A stretch of 64,000 nucleotides of DNA from Rhodospirillales bacterium (GTDB lineage Bacteria > Pseudomonadota > Alphaproteobacteria > Rhodospirillales > Defluviicoccaceae): contig REEP01000129.1 of NCBI GenBank assembly GCA_007695045.1, forward strand, positions 56,657 to 120,656, given 5' to 3'. The translations under genes and the position numbers were made by a program. This document shows positions 38,328 to 49,574 of this stretch, piece by piece. The notes beneath the pieces were generated by a model, which saw only the letters and a program-made list of their open reading frames with translations, did not search any database and was not told the origin of the DNA. How positions within the stretch are numbered: the first letter of the stretch is position 1; every line of letters begins with the position of its first letter.

Positions 38328-38978
38328 ATGCCCAAGCCTGCCCCTGCCGCCGGTCAGACCGGCCCGGGCGTGCCCACACAGGGCCAAGGTTGGCCGGATG
38401 GCCTCCGCCACGTTCTGCCCAAGCTTCAGCCGGAGTTGTGGGTGTTCGGCTACGGGTCGTTGATGTGGGATCCGGGCTTCGCCCATGCCGAAGCGCTGCA
38501 TGCTCGGGTCTATGGGTATCATCGGGCGCTTTGTCTGCTGTCCGTGCGCAACCGCGGCACACCCGAACGTCCCGGACTGGTGCTGGCGATGGATCGTGGC
38601 GGCAGTTGCCATGGCGTCGCCTTTCGCGTGCCGGCGGCGCGGCAGGCGGCCGCCCTGGACTATCTCTGGGAACGGGAAATGTATACCGGTGCCTACCGGC
38701 CGGTCGGCGCGACGACCCGTCTTGCCGATGGTCGTCGGGTGACGGCGCTCGCCTTCGTCGCCCGTCCGGACCACGCGCAATACTGCCGCACCGCGTCGGC
38801 CGAGCACGCCGCCCGGCTGGTGGTGCAAGGCCATGGCAGCTACGGCAGATCGCTCGACTATCTGCGCCATGTGGTCCGCCACCTCGATGCTCTTGGCATC
38901 GATGACGGCCCCTTGCACCGGGTGCTGGCGTGCGCCGAATCCCTGGATGATTGTCCTGTCGCCATGCCGCCGCCTTAG
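38328..38978 (+). CDS. chaC: Gamma-glutamylcyclotransferase, ChaC family
   Basis: A 216-residue ChaC-type enzyme that cleaves glutathione to 5-oxoproline and Cys-Gly. The substrate-binding YGSL is in LWVFGYGSLMWDPGF; GYHRALCLLSVRNRGTPERPGLVLAMDRGGSCHGVAFRV and LDYLWEREMYTGAYRP (with the catalytic Glu) follow, then CRTASAEHAARLVVQGHGSYG. It starts four bases after the EamA gene, suggesting one transcript, possibly linking a thiol or peptide exporter with glutathione turnover (inference). Confidence 0.92.
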   Translation: MPKPAPAAGQTGPGVPTQGQGWPDGLRHVLPKLQPELWVFGYGSLMWDPGFAHAEALHARVYGYHRALCLLSVRNRGTPERPGLVLAMDRGGSCHGVAFRVPAARQAAALDYLWEREMYTGAYRPVGATTRLADGRRVTALAFVARPDHAQYCRTASAEHAARLVVQGHGSYGRSLDYLRHVVRHLDALGIDDGPLHRVLACAESLDDCPVAMPPP

Positions 38979-39330
38979 CGCGGCGGGATGTTGTCACGGC
39001 GCGGGCGGCAGCAGGCGTCGACTCCGTGCCCGAACTGGGATAAGGGTTCCCTCGCCGACTCAGGGGGTTGCACCACCAGCCCCGTTTAGGGGTTAGACGT
39101 CGTCATCGGCACCCATACGTTGTGTCCGGTCGTTGATGCCGGGTACCTGGCGCCATGTCAGGGCACTTCAATCGCGGCTCGGCGTCGCTTGACAACCAAC
39201 CGCGGGTCCCGTTGATAGCGGGCCGCAGGGCGTGTGCATCGCGATCGGGCTGTTTGGCTGCCATCGGGGGCGGCGATGGTGGATCGGCCGGCCGAGATCA
39301 CCCCCGGGGCCCGGCAACGGTGGCACACCG
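38979..39330. other. Intergenic region before the sugar-phosphate transferase gene
   Basis: About 350 bases with no supported gene. A small CCCC-GTTTA-GGGG hairpin lies near 39083-39096, and a promoter at 39189-39217. A long in-frame extension of the downstream gene runs back to 39232 but lacks protein features. Confidence 0.4.
39189..39217 (+). promoter_or_regulatory. Sigma-70-type promoter
   Basis: TTGACA at 39189-39194, 17-base spacer, TTGATA at 39212-39217. It would drive the sugar-phosphate transferase gene with a leader of roughly 110 bases. Confidence 0.6.
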
Positions 39331-40956
39331 ATGGTCTACTTCTTTAGCTTCATCACAGCGCTCTTCGTGTCATTGGTCGTCATTCCGCCGTTGATGGCGC
39401 TGTCGCGCCGGGTCGGGCTGGTGGATGTGCCCAACGCCCGCAAGGTTCACGTCGACCCGATTCCGCTGTGCGGTGGCATCGCCATCGCCATCGGCACGCT
39501 GCTGCCGGTGCTGATGTGGGCACCGCTTGACCGCACCCTCGCGAGCTATGTGGTCGGCGCCGCCGTAATCGTTGTCATGGGCATCTGGGACGACGCCAAG
39601 CCCATGAACTATCGATGGAAATTCCTCGGGCAGCTGATCGCCGTCGGCTGCGTGATGTACGGCGGCGTGATGATCGAGCATCTGCCGTTCTGCGGCCTGG
39701 ATGCGGCGCCGCTGTGGCTGACATTGCCGGTGACGGTGCTCTTCCTGATCGGGGTCACCAATGCCGTCAACTTATTCGACGGTCTCGACGGACTCGCCGG
39801 AGGATGCATCATCCTGTCGCTGAGCGTGATCGCCGTCCTGTCCTATCAGGTGGATGCGGTGGTCGGGGTACTGCTCGCTCTGGCGCTGATGGGCAGCGTG
39901 TGCGGCTTTCTCCGCTACAACACGCACCCTGCATCCGTGTTCATGGGGGATGCCGGCAGCCAGTTCCTTGGCTTCACCACCGCGGTCTTGAGCATCCTGT
40001 TGATTGAACGGTTCAACCCTGCCCTCAATCCGGGTCTGCCGTTGCTGCTGCTGGGGCTACCTCTATTCGACACGTTGATGGTCATGGTGCAGCGGATCGC
40101 GGCGGGGCGATCGCCTTTCCGGCCCGACCGCAATCACCTGCACCACAAGCTCATGGACCTGGGCCTCCGCCAAGTAGGTGCGGTTTCGGTCATTTATGGG
40201 ACACAGGGTTTGATGGTGCTGAGCGCCCTGGCGTTGCGCTACGCCTCGGACGGTGCCGTGTTGGCGGCCTTCTTCGTGATTGCTGCCGTCATCGCCATTC
40301 CACTGCTCACCCTGCAAGTCGTCGGTTGGCGCGCGCAGGCGGCACCGCAGACCGGCGCTTTCGTGGAGCGTCGCAATCTTTGGTTGCGGCGACGCACCTG
40401 GTTGCCGGACGGGTCGACAGCCTTCCTTCGAACCGCCCTGAGCGCCACCCTGATCCTGGGGGCGTTGATCCCGATACCCATTTCATCGGACTTTTCCGTG
40501 CTCACACTGGGGGTCGCCGGTTTCGCGCTGGCGACATTGATCTTCTACCAAAGACGTCAACTGGTGATTCTTCGGTTCGCGATTTACTTCAGCGCGGCCG
40601 TGGTGTCTTTTTTCCTCGCATCCTGGCACGAACAGCAGCCCTGGTTGGGTTCGTTTATTGCAGGATATCTGGCACTTATGTGTATTGTGCTTGCCATCGC
40701 GATCCGGGTGACGCGCCGGGACCTCTTCCATGTCACGCCGCAGGATCTGCTGATCCTGTTTATCGTGATCGCTGTGCCGAATCTGTCAGGCGAACTGGCG
40801 ATGCAATACAACATCGGTCAGATCGCCATCGTCTTTGTGGTCCTCCTCTACACCAGCGAGTTTCTGATGCTGCGTGACGTGCGAGGGCGCTGGCTTCTCG
40901 GGGGCGCGGCGATCGTGAGCTTGTGTGCCGTCGGCCTTCGCCCGCTGTTGATTTGA
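39331..40956 (+). CDS. WecA/TagO-type undecaprenyl-phosphate sugar-1-phosphate transferase with extra membrane domain
   Basis: A 541-residue polytopic protein of the GT4/MraY-like family that links a sugar phosphate to the lipid carrier at the start of a glycan. The first 340 residues carry all family motifs: RKVHVDPIPLCGGIAI, MGIWDDAKPMNYRWKF, GVTNAVNLFDGLDGLAGG, SVFMGDAGSQFLGF and the cytoplasmic FRPDRNHLHHKLMDLGL. The last 200 residues add about six hydrophobic helices not found in WecA. No glycosyltransferase cluster adjoins, so the product (O antigen, enterobacterial-like antigen or exopolysaccharide) is open. Confidence 0.9.
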   Translation: MVYFFSFITALFVSLVVIPPLMALSRRVGLVDVPNARKVHVDPIPLCGGIAIAIGTLLPVLMWAPLDRTLASYVVGAAVIVVMGIWDDAKPMNYRWKFLGQLIAVGCVMYGGVMIEHLPFCGLDAAPLWLTLPVTVLFLIGVTNAVNLFDGLDGLAGGCIILSLSVIAVLSYQVDAVVGVLLALALMGSVCGFLRYNTHPASVFMGDAGSQFLGFTTAVLSILLIERFNPALNPGLPLLLLGLPLFDTLMVMVQRIAAGRSPFRPDRNHLHHKLMDLGLRQVGAVSVIYGTQGLMVLSALALRYASDGAVLAAFFVIAAVIAIPLLTLQVVGWRAQAAPQTGAFVERRNLWLRRRTWLPDGSTAFLRTALSATLILGALIPIPISSDFSVLTLGVAGFALATLIFYQRRQLVILRFAIYFSAAVVSFFLASWHEQQPWLGSFIAGYLALMCIVLAIAIRVTRRDLFHVTPQDLLILFIVIAVPNLSGELAMQYNIGQIAIVFVVLLYTSEFLMLRDVRGRWLLGGAAIVSLCAVGLRPLLI

Positions 40957-40981
40957 GCGGCCCCCGAAGCGTCCGCCGGCG

Positions 40982-41695
40982 TTACCGCGTTGCCACCGGT
41001 GCGTAGGCGCGCTGTCGGGCGCTGCGGAACGTGAACCGCCCGGCGTAGATCTCCTTGGTTGCCTCCACCAGAACCACGCCCGCGAACCCGGTGAACCAGC
41101 GTCGGCCGACCTTCTCGCAGGCAGCGGCCGCCGACAGCATCAGGCGCGAGCGGACGGGCGGGACGAACAGCGCGGTCTCGGTCCGGTAGGGGGCGAACAA
41201 GCCGTCGCGCAGACTCGCGGACAGTTGGCCCGGCGTGAACGGGCTACCGTAGCCGAACGGCGTGCGTTCGAACCGCGCCCACAGGCCGCGTCGGTTGGGC
41301 ACCACCACCAGGACGCGGCCGCCGTCCGCCGTCACCCGCCATAAATCCCTCAGCATGGGCCTCAACTGCTCGGCACATTCCATGGCATGGACCAGCAGCA
41401 CGCGATCGGCTGAGCGGTCCGGCAGCGGCAATTTGGCCTCCTCGGCCAGCGCGGTGACGGATCCGCCTTCCTCAGGCCAGCGCAGGACCCCTTGCGCCGC
41501 CGGCATCACGGCAATGGTGCGCTCGGCCTCGGGTCGGAACACACCCAGGTACGGCACTGCATAGCCGAGCCCCACCACGGTGAGACCGCGCACATCCGGC
41601 CAGACCGAGCGAATGCGTAAGCCGATCATGCGGCGCGCAACCTTGCCGAGGCCGCTGGCATAGAAGTCCCTGAGCTGGGTGGCATCGGTGCGCAT
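40982..41695 (-). CDS. Class I SAM-dependent methyltransferase (type 11)
   Basis: A 237-residue methyltransferase-like protein. The fold is visible as VRGLTVVGLGYAVPYLGVF (glycine loop, modified: GLGYAVPYL), ALAEEAKLPLPDRSADRVLLVHAMECAEQLRPMLRDLWRVTADGGRVLVVVPNRRGLWARFERTPFG and a C-terminal extension. This protein is a common divergent neighbour of gloB in alphaproteobacteria. Substrate is unknown. The ATG at 41695 is chosen over an upstream frame of 20 residues. Confidence 0.85.
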   Translation of the reverse strand: MRTDATQLRDFYASGLGKVARRMIGLRIRSVWPDVRGLTVVGLGYAVPYLGVFRPEAERTIAVMPAAQGVLRWPEEGGSVTALAEEAKLPLPDRSADRVLLVHAMECAEQLRPMLRDLWRVTADGGRVLVVVPNRRGLWARFERTPFGYGSPFTPGQLSASLRDGLFAPYRTETALFVPPVRSRLMLSAAAACEKVGRRWFTGFAGVVLVEATKEIYAGRFTFRSARQRAYAPVATR

Positions 41696-41796
41696 CGTGG
41701 GCCAACTGTAGCGCAGCGGGTCCGGCCGGTGGTAGGTTCTGCGGCCGTCTGGCATCGGGAACTTACAGTGCCAGACCGCGGGTGCGGGGAGACGTC

Positions 41797-42567
41797 ATGG
41801 CGGAACTGGATATCCGACAGATTGCGGTGCTGCGGGACAACTATGTCTACCTGGCCCGGGATCCGGAAACGGATGCATGCGCCGCCGTGGACCCGGCGGT
41901 GGCACCACCGGTGCTGGCCATGCTGCAAGACCTTGGATGGCGGCTCAGCCACATTCTGTGCACCCACCATCACCACGATCACGTCGGCGGCAATCTGGAA
42001 CTGAAGCGGGCGACGGGCTGCACCATCGTCGGCAACCGCGCCGATGCCGATCGCATCCCCGGCATCGATGTCATGGTCTCCGAGGGAGAGGAGATTACCG
42101 TCGGCAGCCAGGTTGCCCGGGTATTCGATGTCTCCGGACACACCCGCGGCCATATCGCCTACTGGTTTCCCGGTTCGCGCGCGGCCTTCGTGGGCGATAC
42201 CCTGTTCGCACTGGGCTGCGGTCGCCTCTTCGAAGGCACCCCGGCGGAGATGTGGCGCAGCCTCTGCAAGTTGCGGGATTTGCCGGCGGAGACCCGCATC
42301 TACTGCGGCCACGAATATACCGAGAGCAACGCGGCGTTCGCGCTCACCCTGGACCCGGACAATGAGGCCCTGATCGCACGCGCCGAGCGGATCCGCGCCC
42401 TGCGCCGCGAAGGCCGACCAACGGTGCCGTCGGTGCTGGCCGAGGAGCAGGCCACCAATCCGTTCCTGCGCGCTGACGAAGCGGCGTTGCAGCGGGCCGT
42501 CGGTCTTGTCGACGCGGATCCGGTCGCGACTTTTGCCGAGATCCGCCGGCGCAAGGACAGTTTCTGA
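41797..42567 (+). CDS. gloB: Hydroxyacylglutathione hydrolase (glyoxalase II)
   Basis: GloB hydrolyses S-lactoylglutathione to lactate and glutathione. The 256-residue metallo-beta-lactamase fold has the binuclear metal site CTHHHHDHVGG, then FDVSGHTRGHIAYWFP, AFVGDTLFALGCGRLFEG and YCGHEYTESNAAFAL, and the C-terminal glutathione-binding NPFLRADE. The ATG at 41797 (MAELDIRQIAVLRDNYVYL) is the family start; an earlier GTG or ATG would add five residues. Divergent from the methyltransferase gene. Confidence 0.95.
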   Translation: MAELDIRQIAVLRDNYVYLARDPETDACAAVDPAVAPPVLAMLQDLGWRLSHILCTHHHHDHVGGNLELKRATGCTIVGNRADADRIPGIDVMVSEGEEITVGSQVARVFDVSGHTRGHIAYWFPGSRAAFVGDTLFALGCGRLFEGTPAEMWRSLCKLRDLPAETRIYCGHEYTESNAAFALTLDPDNEALIARAERIRALRREGRPTVPSVLAEEQATNPFLRADEAALQRAVGLVDADPVATFAEIRRRKDSF

Positions 42568-42678
42568 GGCCGGCTTCGAGCGGCCTTGGGATTGGCGTCG
42601 TGGTCGTCCGGCAACCGTCGACAATCGAGGCCGACCGCCTGCCGAACGTACGGTAACGGGCCGTCGGTCGGTGCGGCG

Positions 42679-42707
42679 TTGACAACAGGCGGGTGGCGAC
42701 GCTATCT
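42679..42707 (+). promoter_or_regulatory. Sigma-70 promoter of rplU-rpmA
   Basis: TTGACA at 42679-42684 and CTATCT at 42702-42707, 17 bases apart, giving a leader of about 65-70 bases before rplU. Confidence 0.65.
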
Positions 42708-42781
42708 CACAGTGTCTCGACCGATCCACGGTGTGCGGACTGGCTGCACGACCGGTGGTGTTTTTGTTTCAGGGGCGTACG

Positions 42782-43267
42782 ATGTTCGCAGTGATCCGCA
42801 CCGGCGGCAAACAATATCGTGTCAGCCAGAACGATCGAATCCGGGTCGAGCGCCTGAGCGCGCCCGCCGGATCGACCGTCACCCTGGATGACGTTCTCAT
42901 GGTCGGCGGCACGGCGGATGCGCCTTTGGTGCAGCGCTCGGCTCTTGCCGATGCCGCCGTGTTTGCCGAGGTGGTCGGCCACGTTCGCACGGACAAGATC
43001 CTGGTCTTCAAGAAGAAGCGCCGCCAGAAGTATCGGCGGCTGAAGGGCCATCGCCAGGGCCTGACGGAACTGGCGATCACGGGCATCAGCCCCACGGGGG
43101 AGGCGCCGGCAGCGGTGGCGGAACCGGAACCGGCGGAGGCGACATCCACCGCGGCGCCGGAAGCGGCAGCGGATGCAGAGGTTCCGACAACCGTCGAATC
43201 CGCCGAGGCCACCGGAGGTGGTGACCCGGCCGGAACATCGGCAGGCAGCGGCGACAACAAGGAGTAA
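42782..43267 (+). CDS. rplU: 50S ribosomal protein L21 with C-terminal extension
   Basis: L21 binds 23S rRNA. The first 103 residues are a complete L21: [69 protein letters not shown] further 58 residues form a low-complexity Ala/Glu/Pro/Thr tail ([15 protein letters not shown]...), longer than in most bacteria; similar tails occur in some alphaproteobacteria. The ATG at 42782 is fixed by homology. Followed by rpmA after five bases. Confidence 0.96.
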   Translation: MFAVIRTGGKQYRVSQNDRIRVERLSAPAGSTVTLDDVLMVGGTADAPLVQRSALADAAVFAEVVGHVRTDKILVFKKKRRQKYRRLKGHRQGLTELAITGISPTGEAPAAVAEPEPAEATSTAAPEAAADAEVPTTVESAEATGGGDPAGTSAGSGDNKE

Positions 43268-43272
43268 CGACG

Positions 43273-43569
43273 ATGGCTCACAAGAAAGCCGGTGGCAGTT
43301 CGCGCAACGGGCGCGACAGTGCCGGCCGTCGTTTGGGCGTCAAGAAGTACGGCGGCGAGGTGGTGGTGCCTGGCAACATCATCGTCCGTCAGCGCGGTAC
43401 CCGCTTTCATCCCGGCCCCAACGTCGGCATGGGCAAGGATCACACCCTGTTCGCCTTGACCGGCGGTCAGGTCCGTTTCATGACCAAAGCCGGCGGGCGC
43501 AAGTTCGTCGCCGTCGAGGCTGCGGCGGCAGCGACCCCGACCGAGGCGGTTGCGAAGGCTGCGGAATAG
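43273..43569 (+). CDS. rpmA: 50S ribosomal protein L27
   Basis: L27 lies near the peptidyl transferase centre. The 98-residue protein starts [20 protein letters not shown], without a cleavable N-extension of the Firmicute type, and continues [21 protein letters not shown] and [15 protein letters not shown]. The C-terminal dozen residues are Ala/Glu-rich. AAGGAG precedes the ATG. In most relatives obgE follows closely; here an NYN gene intervenes. Confidence 0.97.
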   Translation: MAHKKAGGSSRNGRDSAGRRLGVKKYGGEVVVPGNIIVRQRGTRFHPGPNVGMGKDHTLFALTGGQVRFMTKAGGRKFVAVEAAAAATPTEAVAKAAE

Positions 43570-43732
43570 GCCGCCACAGAGTTCCTCCGGTGTCGCGGTA
43601 AGGTGCCGCGGAAGACCACTGAGATGGGGCTCGGTCGTTCAGCCATGATTGCAGGTGATCTGCGTTTGTGGTAAAAAATCAGGATCCCGTCGCGATCGAT
43701 TAAGAGACGTCCATAGATCGCGGCGGCATACA

Positions 43733-43754
43733 AAGGGCTCCTGCGGGAGCCCTT
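43733..43754 (+). terminator. Strong hairpin, probable terminator after rpmA
   Basis: AAGGGCTCC and GGAGCCCTT pair over nine bases around a four-base loop. The hairpin is 160 bases past rpmA and 20 bases before the NYN gene. The right arm ends in TT and is followed by GCTACTTT, so the U-tract is weak but the stem is stable. Confidence 0.65.
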
Positions 43755-43774
43755 GCTACTTTCCGGATGCGTGA

Positions 43775-44635
43775 ATGGATCGCGTCGCTGTGTTCGTAGA
43801 TGCCGGCTACCTGTTTGCGCAGGGTAGTGTGGCTGTCTCCGGACGGAAGAAATCTCGATCCGACCTTGCCCTTGACGCCGAAAAGGCGCTGCTTGCATTC
43901 AAAAAATGCGCACTGCTTTGTGCGCCAGGCTGCAAACTTCTTCGTGTATATTGGTATGATGGCGTTGCCGGCGGGCTTCGCCCGACCCCGGAACAGGCGC
44001 TTCTTGGGCACCTGGACGACGTCAAGCTGCGCCTGGGCGTCGTCAACAGCTCAGGTGAGCAGAAAGGTGTGGACTCCCTGATCGTTACGGACCTCATCGA
44101 ACTGGCGCGGCTCAAGTCTATCTGCGATGCTGTACTTTTGGCTGGAGATGAAGATCTTCGTATCGGTGTCCAGATTGCTCAAAGCCATGGAGTCCGCGTG
44201 CACCTTTTAGGCATAGAGCCGAGCCGAGGTTCACAGTCACGGCAGTTGATGCAGGAGGCCGATACGACCTCTGAATGGAACAAGGGCGATGTGTCAGATT
44301 TTCTATCTTCAAGAGATAAAATAATACGGCCCGTTATTGATGTTTCAGACAATTCAGTTGTGACATCATCCAATGTGGGTCAGATTTTTGACGATATCGA
44401 TCCTAGGATTGTTATTGAGAAATCTGTCTCCGATTGCGTTTTTAGGCTTACGTCTACGGATCTCAAGAGTATAAATGCTTACTGGAAATCTGAACGTGGC
44501 GTGCCGTCCCAGTTCGACGGCGAGATACTTCGAGCCTGCAGAACTGCCCTCGGCCGCGCGCTGGACAATCGCGAAAAGAAATACATGCGAGCCTGCTTTC
44601 AGCGCGAGGTGAAGAGCCGAGCTTCCAATCCGTAA
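43775..44635 (+). CDS. NYN domain (PIN-like) putative nuclease
   Basis: A 286-residue protein. Residues 1-150 form an NYN domain of the PIN-like RNase superfamily: VFVDAGYLF with D9, EQKGVDSLIVTDL with D100 and D106, and LLAGDEDLRIGVQIAQSHGVRVHLLGI with D125 and D127, the expected acidic metal-binding set. The C-terminal part (STDLKSINAYWKSERGVPSQ then DGEILRACRTALGRALDNREKK) looks like a small helical binding domain. Codon use and base content from about 44200 to 44500 are clearly AT-richer than neighbours, and it splits rpmA from obgE, so it was probably acquired. Target RNA is unknown. Confidence 0.82.
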   Translation: MDRVAVFVDAGYLFAQGSVAVSGRKKSRSDLALDAEKALLAFKKCALLCAPGCKLLRVYWYDGVAGGLRPTPEQALLGHLDDVKLRLGVVNSSGEQKGVDSLIVTDLIELARLKSICDAVLLAGDEDLRIGVQIAQSHGVRVHLLGIEPSRGSQSRQLMQEADTTSEWNKGDVSDFLSSRDKIIRPVIDVSDNSVVTSSNVGQIFDDIDPRIVIEKSVSDCVFRLTSTDLKSINAYWKSERGVPSQFDGEILRACRTALGRALDNREKKYMRACFQREVKSRASNP

Positions 44636-46815
<2,180 letters not shown>

Positions 46816-46837
46816 CGTGCGCATCAGGGATACCTGC

Positions 46838-48127
46838 ATGACCATGGAAGCTGCCATCCGCAATGAGACTGAGCCGGCGACACAGCTCATGCGCCGCTTG
46901 GGGCTGGAAGCCCGTGCCGCCGCGGCCGAACTGGCCCTGGCCTCCACGGACGCCAAGAATCACGCGCTGCTGCAAGCCGCTGCCAACATCCGCGGCCGGT
47001 GTGATGCGATTCTGGCCGCCAACGCCCGCGACCTTGCCGCCGGGGAGGCCAAGGGCCTGAATCGGGCGATGCTGGACCGGCTGGCCCTCGATGAAGCGCG
47101 GATCGACGGGATCGCCCGAGGCCTTGAGGACGTCGCGGCGCTGCCCGACCCCGTCGGCACCGTGCTGGCGGAGTGGGATCGGCCCAACGGCCTCAAGATC
47201 GCCCGGGTGCGCACGCCCCTGGGCGTGATCGGCGTCATCTACGAATCCCGGCCCAACGTGACCGTGGATGCGGGCGGGCTGTGCCTCAAGGCCGGCAATG
47301 CCGCCATTCTCCGCTGCGGGTCCGAGAGTTTCGGGTCGTCGTCGGCGCTGATGAGCTGCTTTGCCGCCGGCCTGCAGGCGGCGCACCTGCATGAAGCCGC
47401 GATCCAGCTCGTCCCCACCACCGACCGCGCCGCGGTGGGGGAGATGCTCAGAATGAGCGAGTACATTGACGTCATCGTGCCGCGCGGCGGCAAATCCCTG
47501 GTGGAACGGGTCACGGCCGAAAGCCGGGTGCCGCTGTTCAAGCACCTGGAAGGGATCTGCCACACCTACGTCCATGCCGATGCGGACATCGATCTCGCCC
47601 GCCGCGTGGTGCTGAACGCCAAGATGCGTCGCCCTGGCATCTGCGGTGCGACCGAGACGCTTCTGGTGGATCGCGCCGTCGCGGCCCGGTTCGTGCCGTT
47701 GATCCTGGACGATCTGGTGGCCGCCGGCTGCGCGGTCCGGGGCGACGACGAAAGCCGCAGGCTGGATGACCGCATCGTTCCGGCCACGCCGGAGGACTGG
47801 GATACCGAGTATCTGGATGCCATCCTGTCCTTGCGCATCGTGCCGGACCTCGCAGCCGCTTTGCAGCACGTCCATCGCCATTCCTCCGGCCACACGGAAG
47901 CGATCCTGACCGAGAATGCCGCCGCCGCCGAACGCTTCGTCACCGAACTGGACAGCGCCATCCTGATGGTCAACGCCTCGACCCAGTTTGCCGACGGCGG
48001 TGAATTCGGCATGGGGGCGGAGATCGGCATTTCCACCGGCAAGCTGCATGCGCGCGGACCGGTCGGGGTGGAACAGCTGACCAGCTTCAAGTACGTCGTG
48101 CGAGGGCAGGGTCAGTGTCGGCCTTGA
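46838..48127 (+). CDS. proA: Glutamate-5-semialdehyde dehydrogenase (gamma-glutamyl phosphate reductase)
   Basis: ProA reduces glutamyl phosphate to the semialdehyde. The 429-residue aldehyde-dehydrogenase-like enzyme has [51 protein letters not shown], the catalytic Cys in [14 protein letters not shown], and [21 protein letters not shown]. The ATG at 46838 or one two codons later gives a normal length; a GTG/ATG further upstream overlaps proB. Second step of the proBA pathway. Confidence 0.97.
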   Translation: MTMEAAIRNETEPATQLMRRLGLEARAAAAELALASTDAKNHALLQAAANIRGRCDAILAANARDLAAGEAKGLNRAMLDRLALDEARIDGIARGLEDVAALPDPVGTVLAEWDRPNGLKIARVRTPLGVIGVIYESRPNVTVDAGGLCLKAGNAAILRCGSESFGSSSALMSCFAAGLQAAHLHEAAIQLVPTTDRAAVGEMLRMSEYIDVIVPRGGKSLVERVTAESRVPLFKHLEGICHTYVHADADIDLARRVVLNAKMRRPGICGATETLLVDRAVAARFVPLILDDLVAAGCAVRGDDESRRLDDRIVPATPEDWDTEYLDAILSLRIVPDLAAALQHVHRHSSGHTEAILTENAAAAERFVTELDSAILMVNASTQFADGGEFGMGAEIGISTGKLHARGPVGVEQLTSFKYVVRGQGQCRP

Positions 48128-48170
48128 GCGGGGCGATGCCGCCAGAAGCGAGGGGGGTGTCCTGAAACGC

Positions 48171-48746
48171 GTGGGCTTGCTGGGGGGCTCGTTCAACCCC
48201 GCTCACCAGGGCCATCGGCATATCTCGGTGGAAGCGTGGAAGCGGCTGCAACTGCACGAGGTCTGGTGGCTGGTGACGCCCGGCAATCCGCTTAAAGAGG
48301 GCTCGGACGTCGCGCCGCTGGCGGAGCGCTGCGCCAGGGCCGAGGCGGTCGCCGCACACGGGCGCATCCGCGTGACCGATCTCGAACGGCGCCTCGGTAC
48401 AGTGCACACGGCGGACACGCTGGCGGCCCTGCAGCGGCGCTTCCGCGACGTTCGTTTCGTCTGGTTGATGGGCGCCGACAACATGGTGCAGATCCCGCGC
48501 TGGCGGCGCTGGCGCCGGGTGTTCGAGCGGGTGCCCGTTGCGGTGTTCCCACGTCCGTCCTATTCTTTTCGTGCGGCCCTCGGCAAGGCCGCGCAGGTGT
48601 ATGGACACGCCCGGGTGCCCGAATCCCGGGCCGGAAAGTTGGCGGGGATGCGGCCACCCGCGTGGACATTCTTACATTTCCGGCCGCACCCGGCCTCGGC
48701 CACCCGCATTCGTGCCCGGCACGGCGGAGACTGGGGCTCACCATGA
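48171..48746 (+). CDS. nadD: Nicotinate-nucleotide adenylyltransferase
   Basis: NadD makes nicotinic acid adenine dinucleotide. The 191-residue nucleotidyltransferase has VGLLGGSFNPAHQGHRHIS with the HxGH-equivalent QGHRH signature, WWLVTPGNPLK, TADTLAALQRRF, VWLMGADNMVQIPRWRRW and a C-terminal SATRIRARHG (SST/SATxIR motif). The start is a GTG at 48171 with a G-rich sequence 12 bases upstream; a CTG three codons earlier is conceivable. Ends overlapping rsfS. Confidence 0.92.
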   Translation: MGLLGGSFNPAHQGHRHISVEAWKRLQLHEVWWLVTPGNPLKEGSDVAPLAERCARAEAVAAHGRIRVTDLERRLGTVHTADTLAALQRRFRDVRFVWLMGADNMVQIPRWRRWRRVFERVPVAVFPRPSYSFRAALGKAAQVYGHARVPESRAGKLAGMRPPAWTFLHFRPHPASATRIRARHGGDWGSP

Positions 48747-49144
48747 GCCGAATGGGAGAACAGGACATCATCATCAGCAAGAACGGAATGGGGCCAGTGC
48801 CGTTGCCGGCGTTGTTGGCCCTCGTCACATCCTGCCTTGAAGACCACAAGGCCGAGGACATCGTCACCATCAACCTCACCGGCCGATGCAGCTTCGCCGA
48901 CAGCATGGTGATCGCCACCGGAACGTCGCACCGCCATGTGAGTGCGCTGGCCGACCACCTGTGCCAAGCGCTCAAGGCGGTCGGTGTGCCCCGAGTGGCC
49001 GTGGAGGGCCTCACCCAGGGCGACTGGGTGCTGGTGGACGCGGGGGACGTTGTGATCCATCTGTTCCGGGCGGAAGTCAGGTCTTTCTACGCCCTGGAAA
49101 AAATGTGGAGCGACCAACCCGCCCGGGTGGAGATGACCGCCTGA
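48743..49144 (+). CDS. rsfS: Ribosome silencing factor RsfS
   Basis: An Iojap/YbeB-family protein that binds L14 and blocks subunit joining in starvation. The 133-residue protein has SCLEDHKAEDIVTINLTGRCSFADSMVIATGTS, HVSALADHLCQALK, EGLTQGDWVLVDAGDVVIHLF and RSFYALEKMW. The start ATG at 48743 overlaps the nadD stop (ATGA); a Met nine bases later is the alternative. rlmH, often next, is absent. Confidence 0.95.
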   Translation: MSRMGEQDIIISKNGMGPVPLPALLALVTSCLEDHKAEDIVTINLTGRCSFADSMVIATGTSHRHVSALADHLCQALKAVGVPRVAVEGLTQGDWVLVDAGDVVIHLFRAEVRSFYALEKMWSDQPARVEMTA

Positions 49145-49181
49145 GCTGATGCGCGCGGCCGCAACGCCGGCATCCGCTGGC

Positions 49182-49217
49182 GAATCGGCCAGTGAATCAG
49201 CCGGTGAGTCAGCCGGT
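49182..49217. repeat. Three 12-base tandem units, each with a GANTC site
   Basis: Units at 49182-49193, 49194-49205 and 49206-49217 follow GAATCRGCCRGT or GAGTCAGCCGGT. Each holds one GANTC sequence, the CcrM methylation target. They lie between the ends of convergent rsfS and gcrA, the last unit inside the gcrA stop region. Confidence 0.6.
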
Positions 49218-49574
49218 GGAGGACTGTTTGCGGTCCCTGCTGACCACATACGCCACCCGGCAATGGGCGGCGCAATAGGGTTTGCCCGGCACGACCGGGT
49301 GACCACAGAAGTGAAAGTCGGCATCGCCCGGCTCACCGATGGGCCAACTGCACATTCCCGGGCGCAGCGCCTCCATCCGCAGTACGTTCAGCGTGATTTC
49401 CTTGCTCGCCGGCACCGGTCGCCGCTGGGTGAGCCCCAGCCGGTGAACCTTGCCGATGACGGCATTCTTGGTGATGCCGAGCCGGCGCCCGATCTCGCTG
49501 GTGGAGATGTCCTCGTTCCATAGCGCGATGAGTGCAGCGATGCGCTCGGGTGTCCATTCCCAGTCGGTGGTCAT
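49209..49574 (-). CDS. gcrA: Cell cycle regulator GcrA
   Basis: GcrA is an alphaproteobacterial sigma-70 cofactor that activates promoters carrying methylated GANTC sites. The 121-residue protein has the N-terminal DNA-binding part WTPERIAALIALWNEDISTSEIGRRLGITKNAVIGKVHRLGL and the C-terminal sigma-binding part CSWPIGEPGDADFHFCGHPV...YCAAHCRVAY with its conserved cysteines. The linker is short, making the protein about 50 residues smaller than Caulobacter GcrA. Start ATG at 49574. A DnaA-box-like sequence lies about 145 bases upstream. Confidence 0.94.
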   Translation of the reverse strand: MTTDWEWTPERIAALIALWNEDISTSEIGRRLGITKNAVIGKVHRLGLTQRRPVPASKEITLNVLRMEALRPGMCSWPIGEPGDADFHFCGHPVVPGKPYCAAHCRVAYVVSRDRKQSSTG

